Origin: Shewanella sp. MTB7
GTDB lineage: Bacteria > Pseudomonadota > Gammaproteobacteria > Enterobacterales > Shewanellaceae
Length of the DNA: 64,000 bases
Reading direction: 5' to 3'
NCBI RefSeq assembly: GCF_027571385.1
Contig: NZ_CP085636.1
Span: 4,530,001 to 4,594,000, forward strand
In this document: positions 9,900 to 19,146 of the stretch, one piece after another
Layout of the letters: every line of letters starts with the position of its first letter
Numbering within the stretch: the first letter of the stretch is position 1
Made by a program: the position numbers and the translations under genes
The notes under the pieces: model-generated
Seen by the model: the letters and a program-made list of their open reading frames with translations, nothing else
What the model was told of the DNA's origin: nothing
Database searches by the model: none

Positions 9900-10880
9900 T
9901 TATGCGCTATCTAACCACCGGCGGCAGTTTGCTGCTCCTTGCCTTCGTTTACGCTCAGAGTGTGCACAATAAGCATCAAGCTCTTGAAGCGTTCCTACAG
10001 CGCCTTTAAATAGCTTGGTAAATTCACTGGTGATTTTCAACCAGTTTTCTTGGGGGAGGTTAAGCCTATCTAGCAACTGTAGTGAACTTTGAGTAATAGC
10101 CCCACGTTTATCACTTCTGATTATTCGCCCTGTATCATCAACAAGTTGCAGATAGTCCTTAGCATTAAACATCAACCCGTTGACCATATCTTTCCGCTCG
10201 TCCCCTACAAACGGTAACAATGACGTTGGTTGCTCACCTTTCATAGCTGCCTTAATGCGTCTTTGAATGCTGGTGAAATCGGAAGTGTCTGGCGTCTTGG
10301 CTATTTTTGCGCGTATCGGGTTTAAATCGACATATGCCATGCAAGCAAGAACCGCGGTTTCATCAAGTAGCGCTTGGGACTTAAACCTCCCCTCCCAAAA
10401 TCGGCCTTTACACTTATCTTCAGCATTAGCTTTACGGGCAATAGGTTCATTCAATGCTCGCATGAACCACGAGATATCCATCAACCTTATACGATACTCT
10501 TTAACCCGTTTATTGATGATGGTTTGTTGATAGGATTCAAGTGTTTCACCTTTAATGAAGTCATGATTAAGGCTATCGCCTTTGAACAACTTTTGCCATT
10601 GAGACACCACTTCTATATCTGACCAGCTTCGAACCAAATCAGCATCAACTCGCAATACCAGATGTATATGATTACTCATCACTACATAGGCACAAATATC
10701 GATAGCGAACACAGAAGCTAACTCTAACAGTCGATTTTCAACCCAGCCTCGTCTATGCTCATATGACTGACCAGTATAACGATCAACTCCGCATAAAAAA
10801 GCCTTTCTAACACAACGAGATACACAGTGATAATAGAGTGTATCCTCCAAACTAACTAATGCTTTCCTTGGGGTTGGCAT
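9900..10880 (-). mobile_element. Y1/REP-associated (IS200-like) transposase
   Basis: A 326-residue protein of the transposase-like Y1 superfamily often called RAYT or REP-associated tyrosine transposase. The HUH motif is visible as SNHIHLVLRV near residue 75, and the N-terminus (LEDTLYYHCVSRCVRKAFLCGVDR) is typical of the long marine gammaproteobacterial members. The start ATG has GAGGAGG seven bases upstream. The open frame of a broken hydrolase gene begins directly beside its start codon on the other strand, so the element seems to have replaced that gene's 5' end. No REP hairpins were recognised next to it, and the frame is intact. Confidence 0.8.
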
Positions 10881-10882
10881 AA

Positions 10883-11623
10883 CAAATCCTCCTCTACAAC
10901 GCTTACTTAATCTTAGTCAAGGGATCTGCTTCTAACAATTTTGGGTGTCTTGGTTATTTTTCCAATGCTGGTTACCGTAATATTGTGTTGGATTTACCCG
11001 GCTTTGGTCGCTCAGATAAACCCGCTGACGTACAATACAATTTGGATTTTTTCGTCAGCGCACTCAATGGATTTCTGCAAGCATTAGACATTAAATCTTG
11101 TACTCTACTGGGTAACTCTCTTGGTGGTGCCATTGCGCTTGGGCAGGCATTAAAGCACCCAAGCACTGTCGAACGTCTTATTTTGATGGCACCCGGTGGA
11201 GTGGAAGAGAGAGAAACCTACTTTGCAATGGAAGGGATACGCAAAATGGTCGAGGTATACAGCCAAGGCCCAATGGGAGTGGAGCAGATGCGCACCGTCA
11301 TGAGCCTGCAACTTTATGATGCCAGTCAACTTGATGACGCTATTTTAGCCGAGTGCGCTGCCGTGGCGGTGACCCAACCTGCCAATCTATTTTCCACCAT
11401 GATGGTGCCTAATATGACGCAACAATTATCAGAATTAAGCTGCCCTGTTCTGGGGTTCTGGGGCACGGATGATGTGTTCAACCCACCAGCCGGAACCTTC
11501 AAGTTTCTCGACAATGTGCCACAAGCCAGATTCTTAATGCTCAACCGTTGCGGTCACTGGGTGCAGGTGGAACATCAGTCCTTATTTAATCGCACCTGCC
11601 TCGACTTTTTGGCCAATGGTTGA
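10883..11623 (+). pseudogene. alpha/beta hydrolase, N-terminally truncated
   Basis: This frame has no convincing start. It is open from 10883, and clear homology to meta-cleavage-product type alpha/beta hydrolases begins around 10940 (NAGYRNIVLDLPGFGRSDKP). The nucleophile elbow GNSLGG, a WGTDD acid loop and CGHWVQVE are all present, so the catalytic triad is kept. The usual 60-80 N-terminal residues with the oxyanion HG motif are missing, replaced by the region holding the Y1 transposase. A GTG at 10985 could start a 212-residue product, but it would lack an essential strand of the fold. It lies 75 bp before the dienoyl-CoA reductase-like gene, which suggests an old catabolic operon. Confidence 0.7.
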
Positions 11624-11698
11624 GCGGAACGTCTACCAAGATCCAGCTTGAAAGGTCATTGATACGAAAAGATGTAACGCTTATTAAGGAAAACACCC

Positions 11699-13819
11699 AT
11701 GGCGAAATTTGAACAACTACAAAAGCCAGGCCAAATTGGCAGTATGACGCTTAAAAATCGAATGATTATGGCCCCAATGGGCTCAAACTTTGCCGAAGCG
11801 GATGGTCATTGTGGTGAGCGGATTCAAGCTTTTTACGAGGCAAGGGCCAAGGGTGGTGCGGCCATGCTGACCATGGGGGTCGGCGCTATCGCCTACCCAG
11901 CCGGAACCGCAGAGCCTTTTCAAGTTGGGATCTCCAGAGATGATTTTATTCCAGGGCTCAAGCAATTGACTGATCGAGTGCACAAGCACGGCGCAAAAAT
12001 CGCGATACAACTGCAACATGCAGGTAAAACCGCAGTAAGAGATCTCGCCGAAGGCCGCGACCTATGGGTTCCCTCCATGCCACCGCCAATGAAAACCGAC
12101 ATGATGCAATCGCTGACTCAAGCTGAACTGGCTTCCTTTATTCGCCCCCAAGCGGGAGGCAAGATTTCCATTAGAGTGATGGATAAAGCTGATATTGCTC
12201 AAATGGTCGAATGGTTTGCCGCAGCCGCATTACGGGCTAAAACAGCAGGCTTTGATGGCATAGAGTTACACGCCGCGCACACTTATATTATTGCGGGTTT
12301 CCTCTCTCCCTATTACAACCAACGTAAAGATGAATACGGCGGGAGCCTTGAAAACCGAGCCAGATTACTACTTGAAGTCATCGACGCGGTGCACCTTAGG
12401 GTTGGTGCCGATTTCCCCCTTTGGCTTAGGCTTGATGCTGCTGAGCTTAGAACCCCAGGGGGCATTACCATTGATGACTGTATCGCCGTTGCCCAATTAG
12501 TTGAACAAGCCGGACTCGATGCGGTCAGCATCTCGGCCTATGCCAACACCAACACTGGTGATGCCTTTACTGAAGCGCCCTTGGTGCAGAAACCCGCAGG
12601 ATTTTTAGACTGGGCAGCCGCGGTGAGTGAGAGTGTGACGATTCCAGTGATTGCCGTGGGGCGTTTAGAGCCTGAACTGGCCAATCGAGCCATAAGTGAA
12701 CACAAATGCGCTTTTGTCGCCATGGGACGCAAACTATTGGCCGATGCTGAGCTGCCGAATAAAATTCTTGAAAATCGCCCAGCGGATATCCGCCCCTGTA
12801 TCTACTGCTATGCCTGCGTTAGCCAGATTTTTATTAATCAAAGGGTGAAATGTGCGGTGAACCCCTTTACCGGCAAAGAAGCAGAACTGAACGTTATCAT
12901 GACCGATAAACCTAAACACATCGTCGTCATCGGTGGTGGCCCAGGTGGCATGGAAGCGGCTAAAATCGCCAGTGACCGCGGCCATAAAGTGACCCTAATC
13001 GAGCGCTCAGGACGACTAGGTGGCATACTATTTTTTGCCGCTATGGCTTACCCAGAAAATGGCAAACTATTGAGTTATTTAAAACATAAACTAACGCAAT
13101 CTAAGGTGGATATTCGACTCAATACCGAGGCGACTATTCCCTTGTTACAACAACTGACCCCCAATGAAGTGATTGTTGCCACCGGCGCTCAACGTAACTT
13201 ACCTGATATCAATGGCGCTAAACTGCCCCATGTCTGGTCTGGCGATGAACTACGTCAATTGATGACAGGTGAAGCTAACCCTAAAACCTTAAAAAAGTTG
13301 GGTGGCACTTCAGCGTTACTACTTAAACTTGGCGCTATGACAGGCATTACCAGTAGCATTCAAGCCAGTCGAAAACTGTCAAACTTATGGATGCCGCTGG
13401 GCAAGAAGATCAGCATTATAGGGGGTGGCTTGGTCGGGCTGGAATTGGCTGAGTTTTTAGCTGCCAGAGGCCGACAAGTCACCGTACTTGAACCTGGACG
13501 AGACTTTGGTGCCGAGCTGTCTATCGTTCGCCGCTGGCGCGTATTGCACGAATTAAAACAGCTTGGGGTTAACTTAATTAATCAGCTACAACTTGATGCT
13601 ATTCATCCCCGTCATATTGATTACACAGATAAAGAGGGAATAAAACAGACGCTCACCCTTGATACCGTGATCATGGCATTAGGCACAGAGCCAGACAATC
13701 GTTTAGTCCTAGAGATTGCCGCCGCAGGCTTTAAGGTGACCAATATCGGCGACAGTGATGAGATTGGTTATATTGAAGGTGCACTTAAATCAGCCACTCT
13801 AACTGCAGTATCGATTTAA
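11699..13819 (+). CDS. FadH-like old-yellow-enzyme oxidoreductase (2,4-dienoyl-CoA reductase type)
   Basis: A 706-residue FMN/FAD/[4Fe-4S] protein. Residues 1-360 form the OYE TIM barrel (LKNRMIMAPMGSNFAE, IELHAAHTYIIAGFLSPYYNQRKDEYGGSLENR). Cys367, Cys370, Cys373 and Cys385 bind the iron-sulfur cluster; E. coli FadH has C-x2-C-x3-C-x11-C, here the middle gap is two residues. Two dinucleotide folds follow (VIGGGPGGMEAA near 405, IIGGGLVGLELAE near 575). Members reduce enoyl or dienoyl-CoA, enones or related compounds using NAD(P)H. The neighbouring broken hydrolase hints at ring or steroid breakdown rather than fatty acids, which is inference. Start supported by AAGGA about nine bases upstream. 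Confidence 0.85.
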   Translation: MAKFEQLQKPGQIGSMTLKNRMIMAPMGSNFAEADGHCGERIQAFYEARAKGGAAMLTMGVGAIAYPAGTAEPFQVGISRDDFIPGLKQLTDRVHKHGAKIAIQLQHAGKTAVRDLAEGRDLWVPSMPPPMKTDMMQSLTQAELASFIRPQAGGKISIRVMDKADIAQMVEWFAAAALRAKTAGFDGIELHAAHTYIIAGFLSPYYNQRKDEYGGSLENRARLLLEVIDAVHLRVGADFPLWLRLDAAELRTPGGITIDDCIAVAQLVEQAGLDAVSISAYANTNTGDAFTEAPLVQKPAGFLDWAAAVSESVTIPVIAVGRLEPELANRAISEHKCAFVAMGRKLLADAELPNKILENRPADIRPCIYCYACVSQIFINQRVKCAVNPFTGKEAELNVIMTDKPKHIVVIGGGPGGMEAAKIASDRGHKVTLIERSGRLGGILFFAAMAYPENGKLLSYLKHKLTQSKVDIRLNTEATIPLLQQLTPNEVIVATGAQRNLPDINGAKLPHVWSGDELRQLMTGEANPKTLKKLGGTSALLLKLGAMTGITSSIQASRKLSNLWMPLGKKISIIGGGLVGLELAEFLAARGRQVTVLEPGRDFGAELSIVRRWRVLHELKQLGVNLINQLQLDAIHPRHIDYTDKEGIKQTLTLDTVIMALGTEPDNRLVLEIAAAGFKVTNIGDSDEIGYIEGALKSATLTAVSI

Positions 13820-14155
13820 ATGCCTCACCAATGCGTCTTGAACTGAAAAGTTCTAAACCATTCTGAACTGATCACTCATGTAGTAGAGTTTGTATACATT
13901 GACTGAGCCCCTCTTAGCGGGAGCTCAGTCAATGTTCTCAAGCGATAGACTCAGCTACCAATTCACCTCAACCACCATACAATCCACTAACCAGACCTTT
14001 CCAGTCAACACAAAATGTTGTATTAATTAGAATCAAACACACAAAGGGGGCACAAAAACAACTTGTCGTAACAGATTATTCACCGTCATTACTACAATCA
14101 GTCAAGTTGATGCAGACGTTAGATTTCAAGTAGACATCCATCAAAAGGGGTTAAT
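13820..14155. other. intergenic stretch with a strong hairpin
   Basis: No coding frame is supported in these 336 bp. It contains the 12-bp perfect stem listed separately and ends with the AAGGGG ribosome binding site of the first DUF1003 gene. Confidence 0.5.
13897..13934 (+). terminator. 12-bp perfect stem-loop after the OYE gene
   Basis: CATTGACTGAGC at 13897-13908 pairs exactly with GCTCAGTCAATG at 13923-13934, with a C-rich/G-rich inner extension. It lies 78 nt past the stop. There is no T-run, so it may be a rho-dependent end, an RNA-stabilising structure or part of a repeat. Confidence 0.45.
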
Positions 14156-14677
14156 ATGAACAATGGACCAGAAAATAATAATCACCATTTCAGGTTTCAC
14201 ATGCCATTTGCTCGTCTGTTCTCAGTATTTGGCGATGACTGGTTTTCGTTAAAGGCCGAGGCATTTGCACGATTTTTTGGTACACCTGTTTTTCTTATCA
14301 CTCAAACTATCGTGGTTGCTACATGGATAACCCTCAATTTAACGGGTGTCGTAACCTTTGATTTGTATCCTTTTATATTATTAAATCTGGCTTTTAGTCT
14401 TCAGGCTGCTTATGCGGCACCATTAATTCTTCTGGCTCAAACTCGTCAAGCTGACAGAGATAAAGTGCATGCCGAAGCCGATGCTCAACATAGAGAGTCC
14501 CTTGCATCGGCGAGTGAGGAAAGAGAACTGTTTGCTAGAAAACAATCTGAACAATTACTGATCCTAATGGAACGAAATAACAAGCTCACAGAGATCACCA
14601 TAGGGTTAAGTGAGCGAATTGAGTCGCTAACAAAGGAGATACACGGCAAGTTTATTAGTGACAAAAAGGGCGACTGA
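14156..14677 (+). CDS. DUF1003-like membrane protein, copy 1
   Basis: A 173-residue protein. Two transmembrane helices lie at about 43-62 and 69-98 (the second includes LLNLAFSLQAAYAAPLILLAQTRQADRDK, the DUF1003 signature), followed by a charged coiled-coil tail of about 75 residues that probably lies in the cytoplasm. The function of the family is unknown. AAGGGG upstream supports the start. A near-identical paralogue follows 258 bp downstream in the same orientation, so this is a tandem duplication with both copies intact. Confidence 0.8.
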   Translation: MNNGPENNNHHFRFHMPFARLFSVFGDDWFSLKAEAFARFFGTPVFLITQTIVVATWITLNLTGVVTFDLYPFILLNLAFSLQAAYAAPLILLAQTRQADRDKVHAEADAQHRESLASASEERELFARKQSEQLLILMERNNKLTEITIGLSERIESLTKEIHGKFISDKKGD

Positions 14678-14935
14678 GCGTAAAGCCATTAATTAAAGTC
14701 ATGGCCAGTAATTTCCCGCCGCCACACAAGTTCATTAGCACCAATCAAACAAATAGTGTCCAAGCAACACCTTCAAACATCTCCTTCTGTGAGATACTTT
14801 GTGTGCGAGCTATTTATATGTGACGTGTTGAGCTGACTGATAAGGCAAGTGAGCATGATCCAATAGCAATCTCGACCATCTGCCATATAGTCCCAAACAT
14901 TAGGCTGAGAATAGAGATACATCCAAGGAATAAAT

Positions 14936-15457
14936 ATGAACGATGAACCAGAAAAAAATAATCATCATTTAAGATTTTACATGCCATTTTCTCGAGTGTT
15001 CTCAGTATTTGGCGATGACTGGTTTTCGTTAAAAGCTGAGGCATTTGCACGATTCTTTGGCACACCTACTTTTCTAATAATCCAAACGATAGTGGTAGGT
15101 GGATGGGTAGCCCTGAATTTAACGGGGATCTTAACATTCGACTTATATCCTTTTATATTATTAAATTTAGCATTCAGTCTTCAAGCAGCCTATGCGGCAC
15201 CATTAATTCTTCTGGCTCAGACGCGTCAAGCAGATAGAGATAAAGCTCATGCAGAAGCTGATGCGCTTCATAGAGAGTCCCTTGCACTAGCATGTGAACA
15301 ACGAGAACTGTTTGCCAGGAAACAGTCAGAACAGCTGCTGGATCTCATGGAGCGAAATACCAAGCTCACGGAAATTACGATTGGCCTAAGTGAAACCATC
15401 GAGTCACTCACAAAGGAGATACACGGCAAGTTTGTCAATGATAAAATAGCGGATTAG
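14936..15457 (+). CDS. DUF1003-like membrane protein, copy 2
   Basis: A 173-residue paralogue of the preceding gene, equal in length and alignable without gaps. Differences are spread through the first helix, the loop and the coiled coil (for example ATWITLNLTGVVTF against GGWVALNLTGILTF), and the second helix with its QAAYAAPLILLAQTRQADRDK signature is unchanged. An AAGGA lies eight bases before the ATG. Divergence at many third codon positions shows that the duplication is not recent, so both copies have probably been kept by selection. The function is unknown. Confidence 0.8.
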   Translation: MNDEPEKNNHHLRFYMPFSRVFSVFGDDWFSLKAEAFARFFGTPTFLIIQTIVVGGWVALNLTGILTFDLYPFILLNLAFSLQAAYAAPLILLAQTRQADRDKAHAEADALHRESLALACEQRELFARKQSEQLLDLMERNTKLTEITIGLSETIESLTKEIHGKFVNDKIAD

Positions 15458-15462
15458 GGAAT

Positions 15463-15486
15463 GCTTAAGTATGATATTACTTAAGC
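15463..15486 (+). terminator. hairpin after DUF1003 copy 2
   Basis: GCTTAAGTA and TACTTAAGC form a perfect 9-bp stem with a 6-nt loop just after the stop codon. It lacks a T-run, so its terminator function is uncertain. Confidence 0.4.
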
Positions 15487-15583
15487 AGACTGAGATGTTG
15501 TTGCCCCAGCGCTTAACCATCGTTTAGACTCACCTCGAAGGCTGACATGGTCTTACATGCGCCCTTAATCTAAAGGTGATAAT

Positions 15584-15880
15584 ATGAAATTGAAAAATAT
15601 ACTATTTATCTCTCTGGCTTTATCCGTTATTCCTGCCGCACAAGCTGAAGCATCAAAAGGAATAGATGTTAAAGATATGACCTGTGCCCAGTTTTTAGAT
15701 GTTGATTATGCAACTGTCCCTGTCGTGGTTGGCTTCCTATATCATTACAACTTCTGGACTGGTGACACGAGTGTCATAGAGGTTGACGATCTAGATGACG
15801 TCGAAGTGGATGACGTGATTGATTATTGTCAAAAAAATCCAACAGCAAAGGCAAGTTCTGCTGTTAAAAAAGCTAAATAG
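15584..15880 (+). CDS. HdeA-like periplasmic protein
   Basis: A 98-residue secreted protein. Residues 1-22 are a signal peptide (hydrophobic IFISLALSVIPAAQA). The mature part shows the HdeA/HdeB pattern: MTCAQFLDVDYATVPVVVGFLYHY..., an acidic stretch, then VDDVIDYCQKNP, so the two cysteines can form the family's single disulfide. HdeA is an acid-activated periplasmic chaperone in enterobacteria; whether this marine relative does the same is open. AAAGGTGA precedes the ATG, and the gene has its own terminator. Confidence 0.75.
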   Translation: MKLKNILFISLALSVIPAAQAEASKGIDVKDMTCAQFLDVDYATVPVVVGFLYHYNFWTGDTSVIEVDDLDDVEVDDVIDYCQKNPTAKASSAVKKAK

Positions 15881-15888
15881 CTTAAACA

Positions 15889-15934
15889 AGCCTGAATGAA
15901 ATTAAAACATGATTGTTCATTCAGGCTCTTTATT
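15889..15934 (+). terminator. intrinsic terminator of the HdeA-like gene
   Basis: AGCCTGAATGAA pairs exactly with TTCATTCAGGCT across a 15-nt loop and is followed by CTTTATTTA, directly after the stop codon. Confidence 0.75.
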
Positions 15935-16061
15935 TAGTTTATAAGTACCTCACTAGATACTTAAATAAAAAGTATAAGCAGGCTTCGTTTGAAGGCTGCA
16001 CACTATATGGTAGACCAGATAGTAGGTAGACTGGTGCTTACAACATGGCACATGAGGCATT

Positions 16062-16448
16062 TCATTGACCTTCTGGTGGTTGCCACAACTCAACCTTATT
16101 TCCTTCAGGATCTATAACCCAGGCAAACTTGCCAAACTCAGAGTCCTCATTCTTGTCGAGAACATTGCAGCCCTCGGTTTTAAGTACCGCAACTAAAACA
16201 TCTAGGTCTTCAACGCGATAGTTAACCATAAATGGTGCATTGTTTGGTCCAAACTGCTCGCCGCTATCCGAACCAATACACCAAACCGTCGTTCCACCAG
16301 TAGGGTTACCATCCGAGTCAGCCCAATTGAATGCAGTGCCGCCCCAATCCTGAACATCTATACCAAGGTGGCGCTTGTACCAAGCCTGCAAAACCGCAGC
16401 ATCCTTTGCCTTAAAGAAGATACCGCCAATACCCGTTACTCGCTTCAT
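16062..16448 (-). CDS. VOC-superfamily (glyoxalase/bleomycin-resistance fold) protein
   Basis: A 128-residue protein beginning MKRVTGIGGIFFKAKDA. This start is preferred over an ATG 21 bases upstream because AGGAGG sits six bases before it. The paired beta-alpha-beta-beta-beta modules are visible, with WYKRHLGIDV in the first and PFMVNYRVEDLD...FGKFAWVIDPEGNKVELWQP in the second; the final Glu is the usual metal ligand position. Members are lyases, dioxygenases or binding proteins, and the substrate is unknown. It stands alone, facing away from the IS element. Confidence 0.8.
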   Translation of the reverse strand: MKRVTGIGGIFFKAKDAAVLQAWYKRHLGIDVQDWGGTAFNWADSDGNPTGGTTVWCIGSDSGEQFGPNNAPFMVNYRVEDLDVLVAVLKTEGCNVLDKNEDSEFGKFAWVIDPEGNKVELWQPPEGQ

Positions 16449-16594
16449 ATAAACCTCCTGTATGTACATATGGAATGTCGCCAGCTCGATACCCTGACAT
16501 TCAGTAAACTTATTTCTACGAGCAATTCAGCAAAGCTATTGATTAATGATTACCCTAACAAAATAGTGCTGAAATAACGAACTGCCACACTGAG

Positions 16595-16668
16595 CTCACG
16601 GAGAAGACTTGAAAGTAAAAAAGCTTTTGGCAATAGTTTCCTCCGTGTCCTTCGTGATCTCCGTGGTG
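16595..16668. repeat. CTCCGTG-type tandem and inverted repeat
   Basis: Three 9-bp units, TCCTCCGTG, TCCTTCGTG and ATCTCCGTG, lie head to tail at 16639-16665, and CTCACGGAG at 16595-16603 is their inverted partner. Repeats of this wording occur between genes in many bacterial genomes, from memory; copy number here is unknown. Confidence 0.5.
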
Positions 16669-16845
16669 AATAGCTTTAATTTATAAGCTATAAATACGGG
16701 GGTACAATGACTTAATTGCTGGGGCCATAGTTATTTAGCTAGTCATTTATTAGGATTTGAACTTAACCAATGTTGAATGTGGTGATTATCATTATTACCA
16801 ATTATACCTATTGAAGGGTGACTTCGATTACCCACTACATGTAGG

Positions 16846-16874
16846 CTCTCAAGCCAATAAATTGGTTTGAGAGT
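16846..16874 (-). terminator. hairpin downstream of the IS4-type transposase
   Basis: CTCTCAAGCCAAT and ATTGGTTTGAGAG form a 13-bp stem with one G-T type mismatch and a tiny loop, 30 nt past the transposase stop on the minus strand. No T-run follows, so it may belong to the IS end. Confidence 0.35.
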
Positions 16875-16903
16875 ACGTTACGATGTTTGATTGAGTTAGC
16901 TTG

Positions 16904-17888
16904 TTATTGTCTGTGCTTATCAGCAGCTTTGACAGCTAAACCTAGCAGATACAATATAAATTGAGATAGACAAGCAATGAGTAAGAGCACGCTTAGTTTA
17001 TGCATAATCCTTGAGTCACTATCATTCATTTTAAAACCCGTTTTTATGTCCCTAAAACTCTCCTCTATCTGCATTCTCGTCGCATACATTTTAATAACTC
17101 GTATAGCAGTATCGCTGTTGATATACAGCGATGTTGCCAGTAACCAAGGCTCTTTTTCTCGTTCAGCACTTGCACGAGACTGCTTGCTCTGCCTGGCTTT
17201 ATCACCTGTTGTTGTTTTATCTTTTCGCCCTTTAGGATTGCGCTTGAAAATAACTAAACGAGATTTGAAAGATACCTGTTCACCCAAAAGATATATGCCT
17301 AGATGTTTGGCTCTGGACTTTGCTTGAACATATAGTTTTTTAACTGGATACCAATCATCCTCTGAGCACTTTTTACAGTGAGTTCTATTTCTAAAACGCC
17401 CCACATAATCCCAGTTAAGTGACAAGATTTGCTTAAACCAAGGAATACGAAAACCTGCATCAGTTACGATGATAGCTCTGCAGTCATTAGGCAACATAGC
17501 CTTAAGTTTTGTCAAAAATAGTGGATGGGTTTTAAGTTTCTCTTTTTTATTTAGCCGATGTATTTCTTCATAGAGTGTAAGTGAGCATCCTTGAGAAGCG
17601 AGAGATGCTCGAATGAGAAAGTGCTGCTTCCTATCATCAAGATCTGACCAGTCAATATGAATAATTGGTTGCTTCATTTTACCGACTAATAAATGGACCA
17701 TTCGAGTATACACAAACTCCATCTCACGATGGAGATTAGCATTATTACAAAGCCGATCTACACGTTTAATCTTATATTTTTCCTTAGCTTTATTTGTAAT
17801 GTTACGGTCAAGGCTAGTAATGGAGAGAGCCTCCATTCATTGAACTTTCAGTCGCAGCAAACAGGCTTAAGCGTAACGTTTTGTGCAT
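16904..17888 (-). pseudogene. IS4-family transposase with an N-terminal frameshift
   Basis: The main frame (16904-17836) gives 310 residues with a DDE core: IHIDWSDL and IIVTDAGFR for the aspartates, and YATRMQIEESFRDIK, an exact Y-x2-R-x3-E-x6-K signature. About 20 more N-terminal codons lie in another frame from an ATG at 17888 (MHKTLRLSLFAATESSMNGG...). The two frames meet in a CT-dinucleotide run around 17822-17831; restoring one CT would join them. A transposase of about 330 residues is thus split by loss of two bases. The internal ATG at 17836 could still give a product lacking its N-terminus. IS ends were not found. Confidence 0.7.
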
Positions 17889-17932
17889 TAATGGGGTGAC
17901 AAGTGAGAGGCATTTTGATAAAACTTGCTTTG

Positions 17933-17999
17933 CATTCATGGCATTTACTCGTGGTAATTTTTGTTTGGCGATAAATTTGATCACCAAATGCCATGAATG
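17933..17999. repeat. 14-bp perfect inverted repeat upstream of the transposase
   Basis: CATTCATGGCATTT at 17933-17946 and AAATGCCATGAATG at 17986-17999 are exact inverted copies separated by 39 bp. It may be part of the IS end or leader, where a hairpin could limit read-through expression of transposase, or a separate short element. Confidence 0.6.
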
Positions 18000-18023
18000 T
18001 TCCTCACTATTTTACCTATCTCA

Positions 18024-18771
18024 TTATTTATTTTTATCTTTTTGTGGGGATTCGTCAGGGCTGAGTCTAACTGGGTGGAATAAGATGCGACTATCTTGTC
18101 CTCCGAGAAGGGGATCAGTAAAGCTAGTTTGCTGTATTGAATCAGCACTCTGAGCTATTTGTTGAGCATTTTCAGACCACATAGTACTTAACGAGGGAGT
18201 GTATTGGTTCTCTTGCTGTTGCTGTTGTTTTATCAGATTAGAGAGTTGAACAATATTGTGAACGCCATAGCTGTTAGCATTGCCTAATATCTTATTCTCA
18301 CTATTCGCAAGCAAGATATCATCAAAGTTAATGTCTAATTGAGAGAGAACTTCGTTCAATTTTATATAAGAATATGCTTTACTCCTCCCCACTAACCTCT
18401 GTATACAAAGATGACCATCTCCCCCCATGTTGATTAAAACCTTAACACCATCTTCATTGTTAGTGTTTGAGTCATTGTCAGTCAGTTTATTAATAGATTG
18501 AGATGGAAATGACTTTTCACACACTCGACCATGGTCATCTTCTTCGTAACTATTACATTGGCTTCTTAGCGCCTGTATATCCTCATAAACAGTGAGTGCC
18601 TTGATTCTACTTAATTGCATATTGAGATTATCTTCCGCTTCTGAAAGTTGACGGAAGTAGTCGATATTTTTTTGATAAGTAAAGTAAATATAATAAGAGA
18701 GCCCGGCAGCAAGGACAAGTACAATATATGCACTGAAGTTATGATTTTTTTACCTTATTGGTAGTGTCCAT
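18024..18771 (-). pseudogene. membrane-anchored protein of unknown function, frameshifted in an A7 tract
   Basis: The long frame (18024-18620, 198 residues from MQLSRIKAL) continues upstream without a stop into a clear transmembrane helix (FSAYIVLVLAAGLSYYIYF). An ATG at 18771 (MDTTNKVKK) lies in a different frame, and the two meet in a run of seven A residues at about 18746-18752; six would join them. The outer part contains NFDDILLANSENKILGNANSYG, reminiscent of extracytoplasmic sensor domains, and stops after ILFHPVRLSP without a second membrane helix or signalling domain, so the C-terminus may also be lost next to the IS element. I do not recognise the family. The break could be a dead gene or a slippage-controlled switch. 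Confidence 0.5.
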
Positions 18772-19146
18772 AACAAGAGACGCCCATTCCTTAAGCCTTT
18801 GCTTAACTTACTCTTGGCGTAGTCAACAATCAACCCGTAAAGTCGGCAGCAAAAGAAATTCATCTATAATTTTATACTGGTTAGCATTAGGTAAACCACA
18901 GCTCCAACTTGTACTTTATCATGTTAGAAATTCAACTTAAGTAGAACAAACCTACTTTATGTTAAATTATTTTATTTATTCTTCTTTATGTTTTTCAAGA
19001 GGTTTTATTAAAACATCGAAAATGATTAGACCAAAGTATAGCGTGTTTTATTTGAATCTCCCTCAGTAAATCTGTACATATAATAAACACTGAATATTCA
19101 GCATTCATATTACATTTTTAATTTTAATTAATACGTGGAGAATAAG
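18772..19146. other. AT-rich intergenic stretch, no gene
   Basis: These 375 bp separate two divergent genes. No ribosome-binding-site-supported frame is present, and no RNA gene was recognised. It should contain the lipase promoter. Confidence 0.45.

Larger units (their letters stand above)
16449..16903. other. intergenic stretch with repeat and IS flank
   Basis: No gene is supported. It holds a short tandem repeat with inverted arm (16595-16668), then AT-rich sequence that probably includes the left end of the IS4-type element, and a hairpin at 16846-16874. I could not define the IS terminal inverted repeat or a target duplication. Confidence 0.5.

Noticed and set aside
16977..17327. 116-codon plus-strand frame inside the IS4-type transposase
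   Set aside because: Fully antisense to a transposase with intact catalytic motifs; no start signals.
17933..17999. Integron attC site
   Set aside because: The arms are perfectly symmetric and lack the R and L box layout with extrahelical bases and the GTTRRRY core; no integrase or cassette is near.
18758..18940. 60-codon plus-strand frame
   Set aside because: It overlaps the start of the minus-strand membrane-anchored gene, has no ribosome binding site and no recognisable features.
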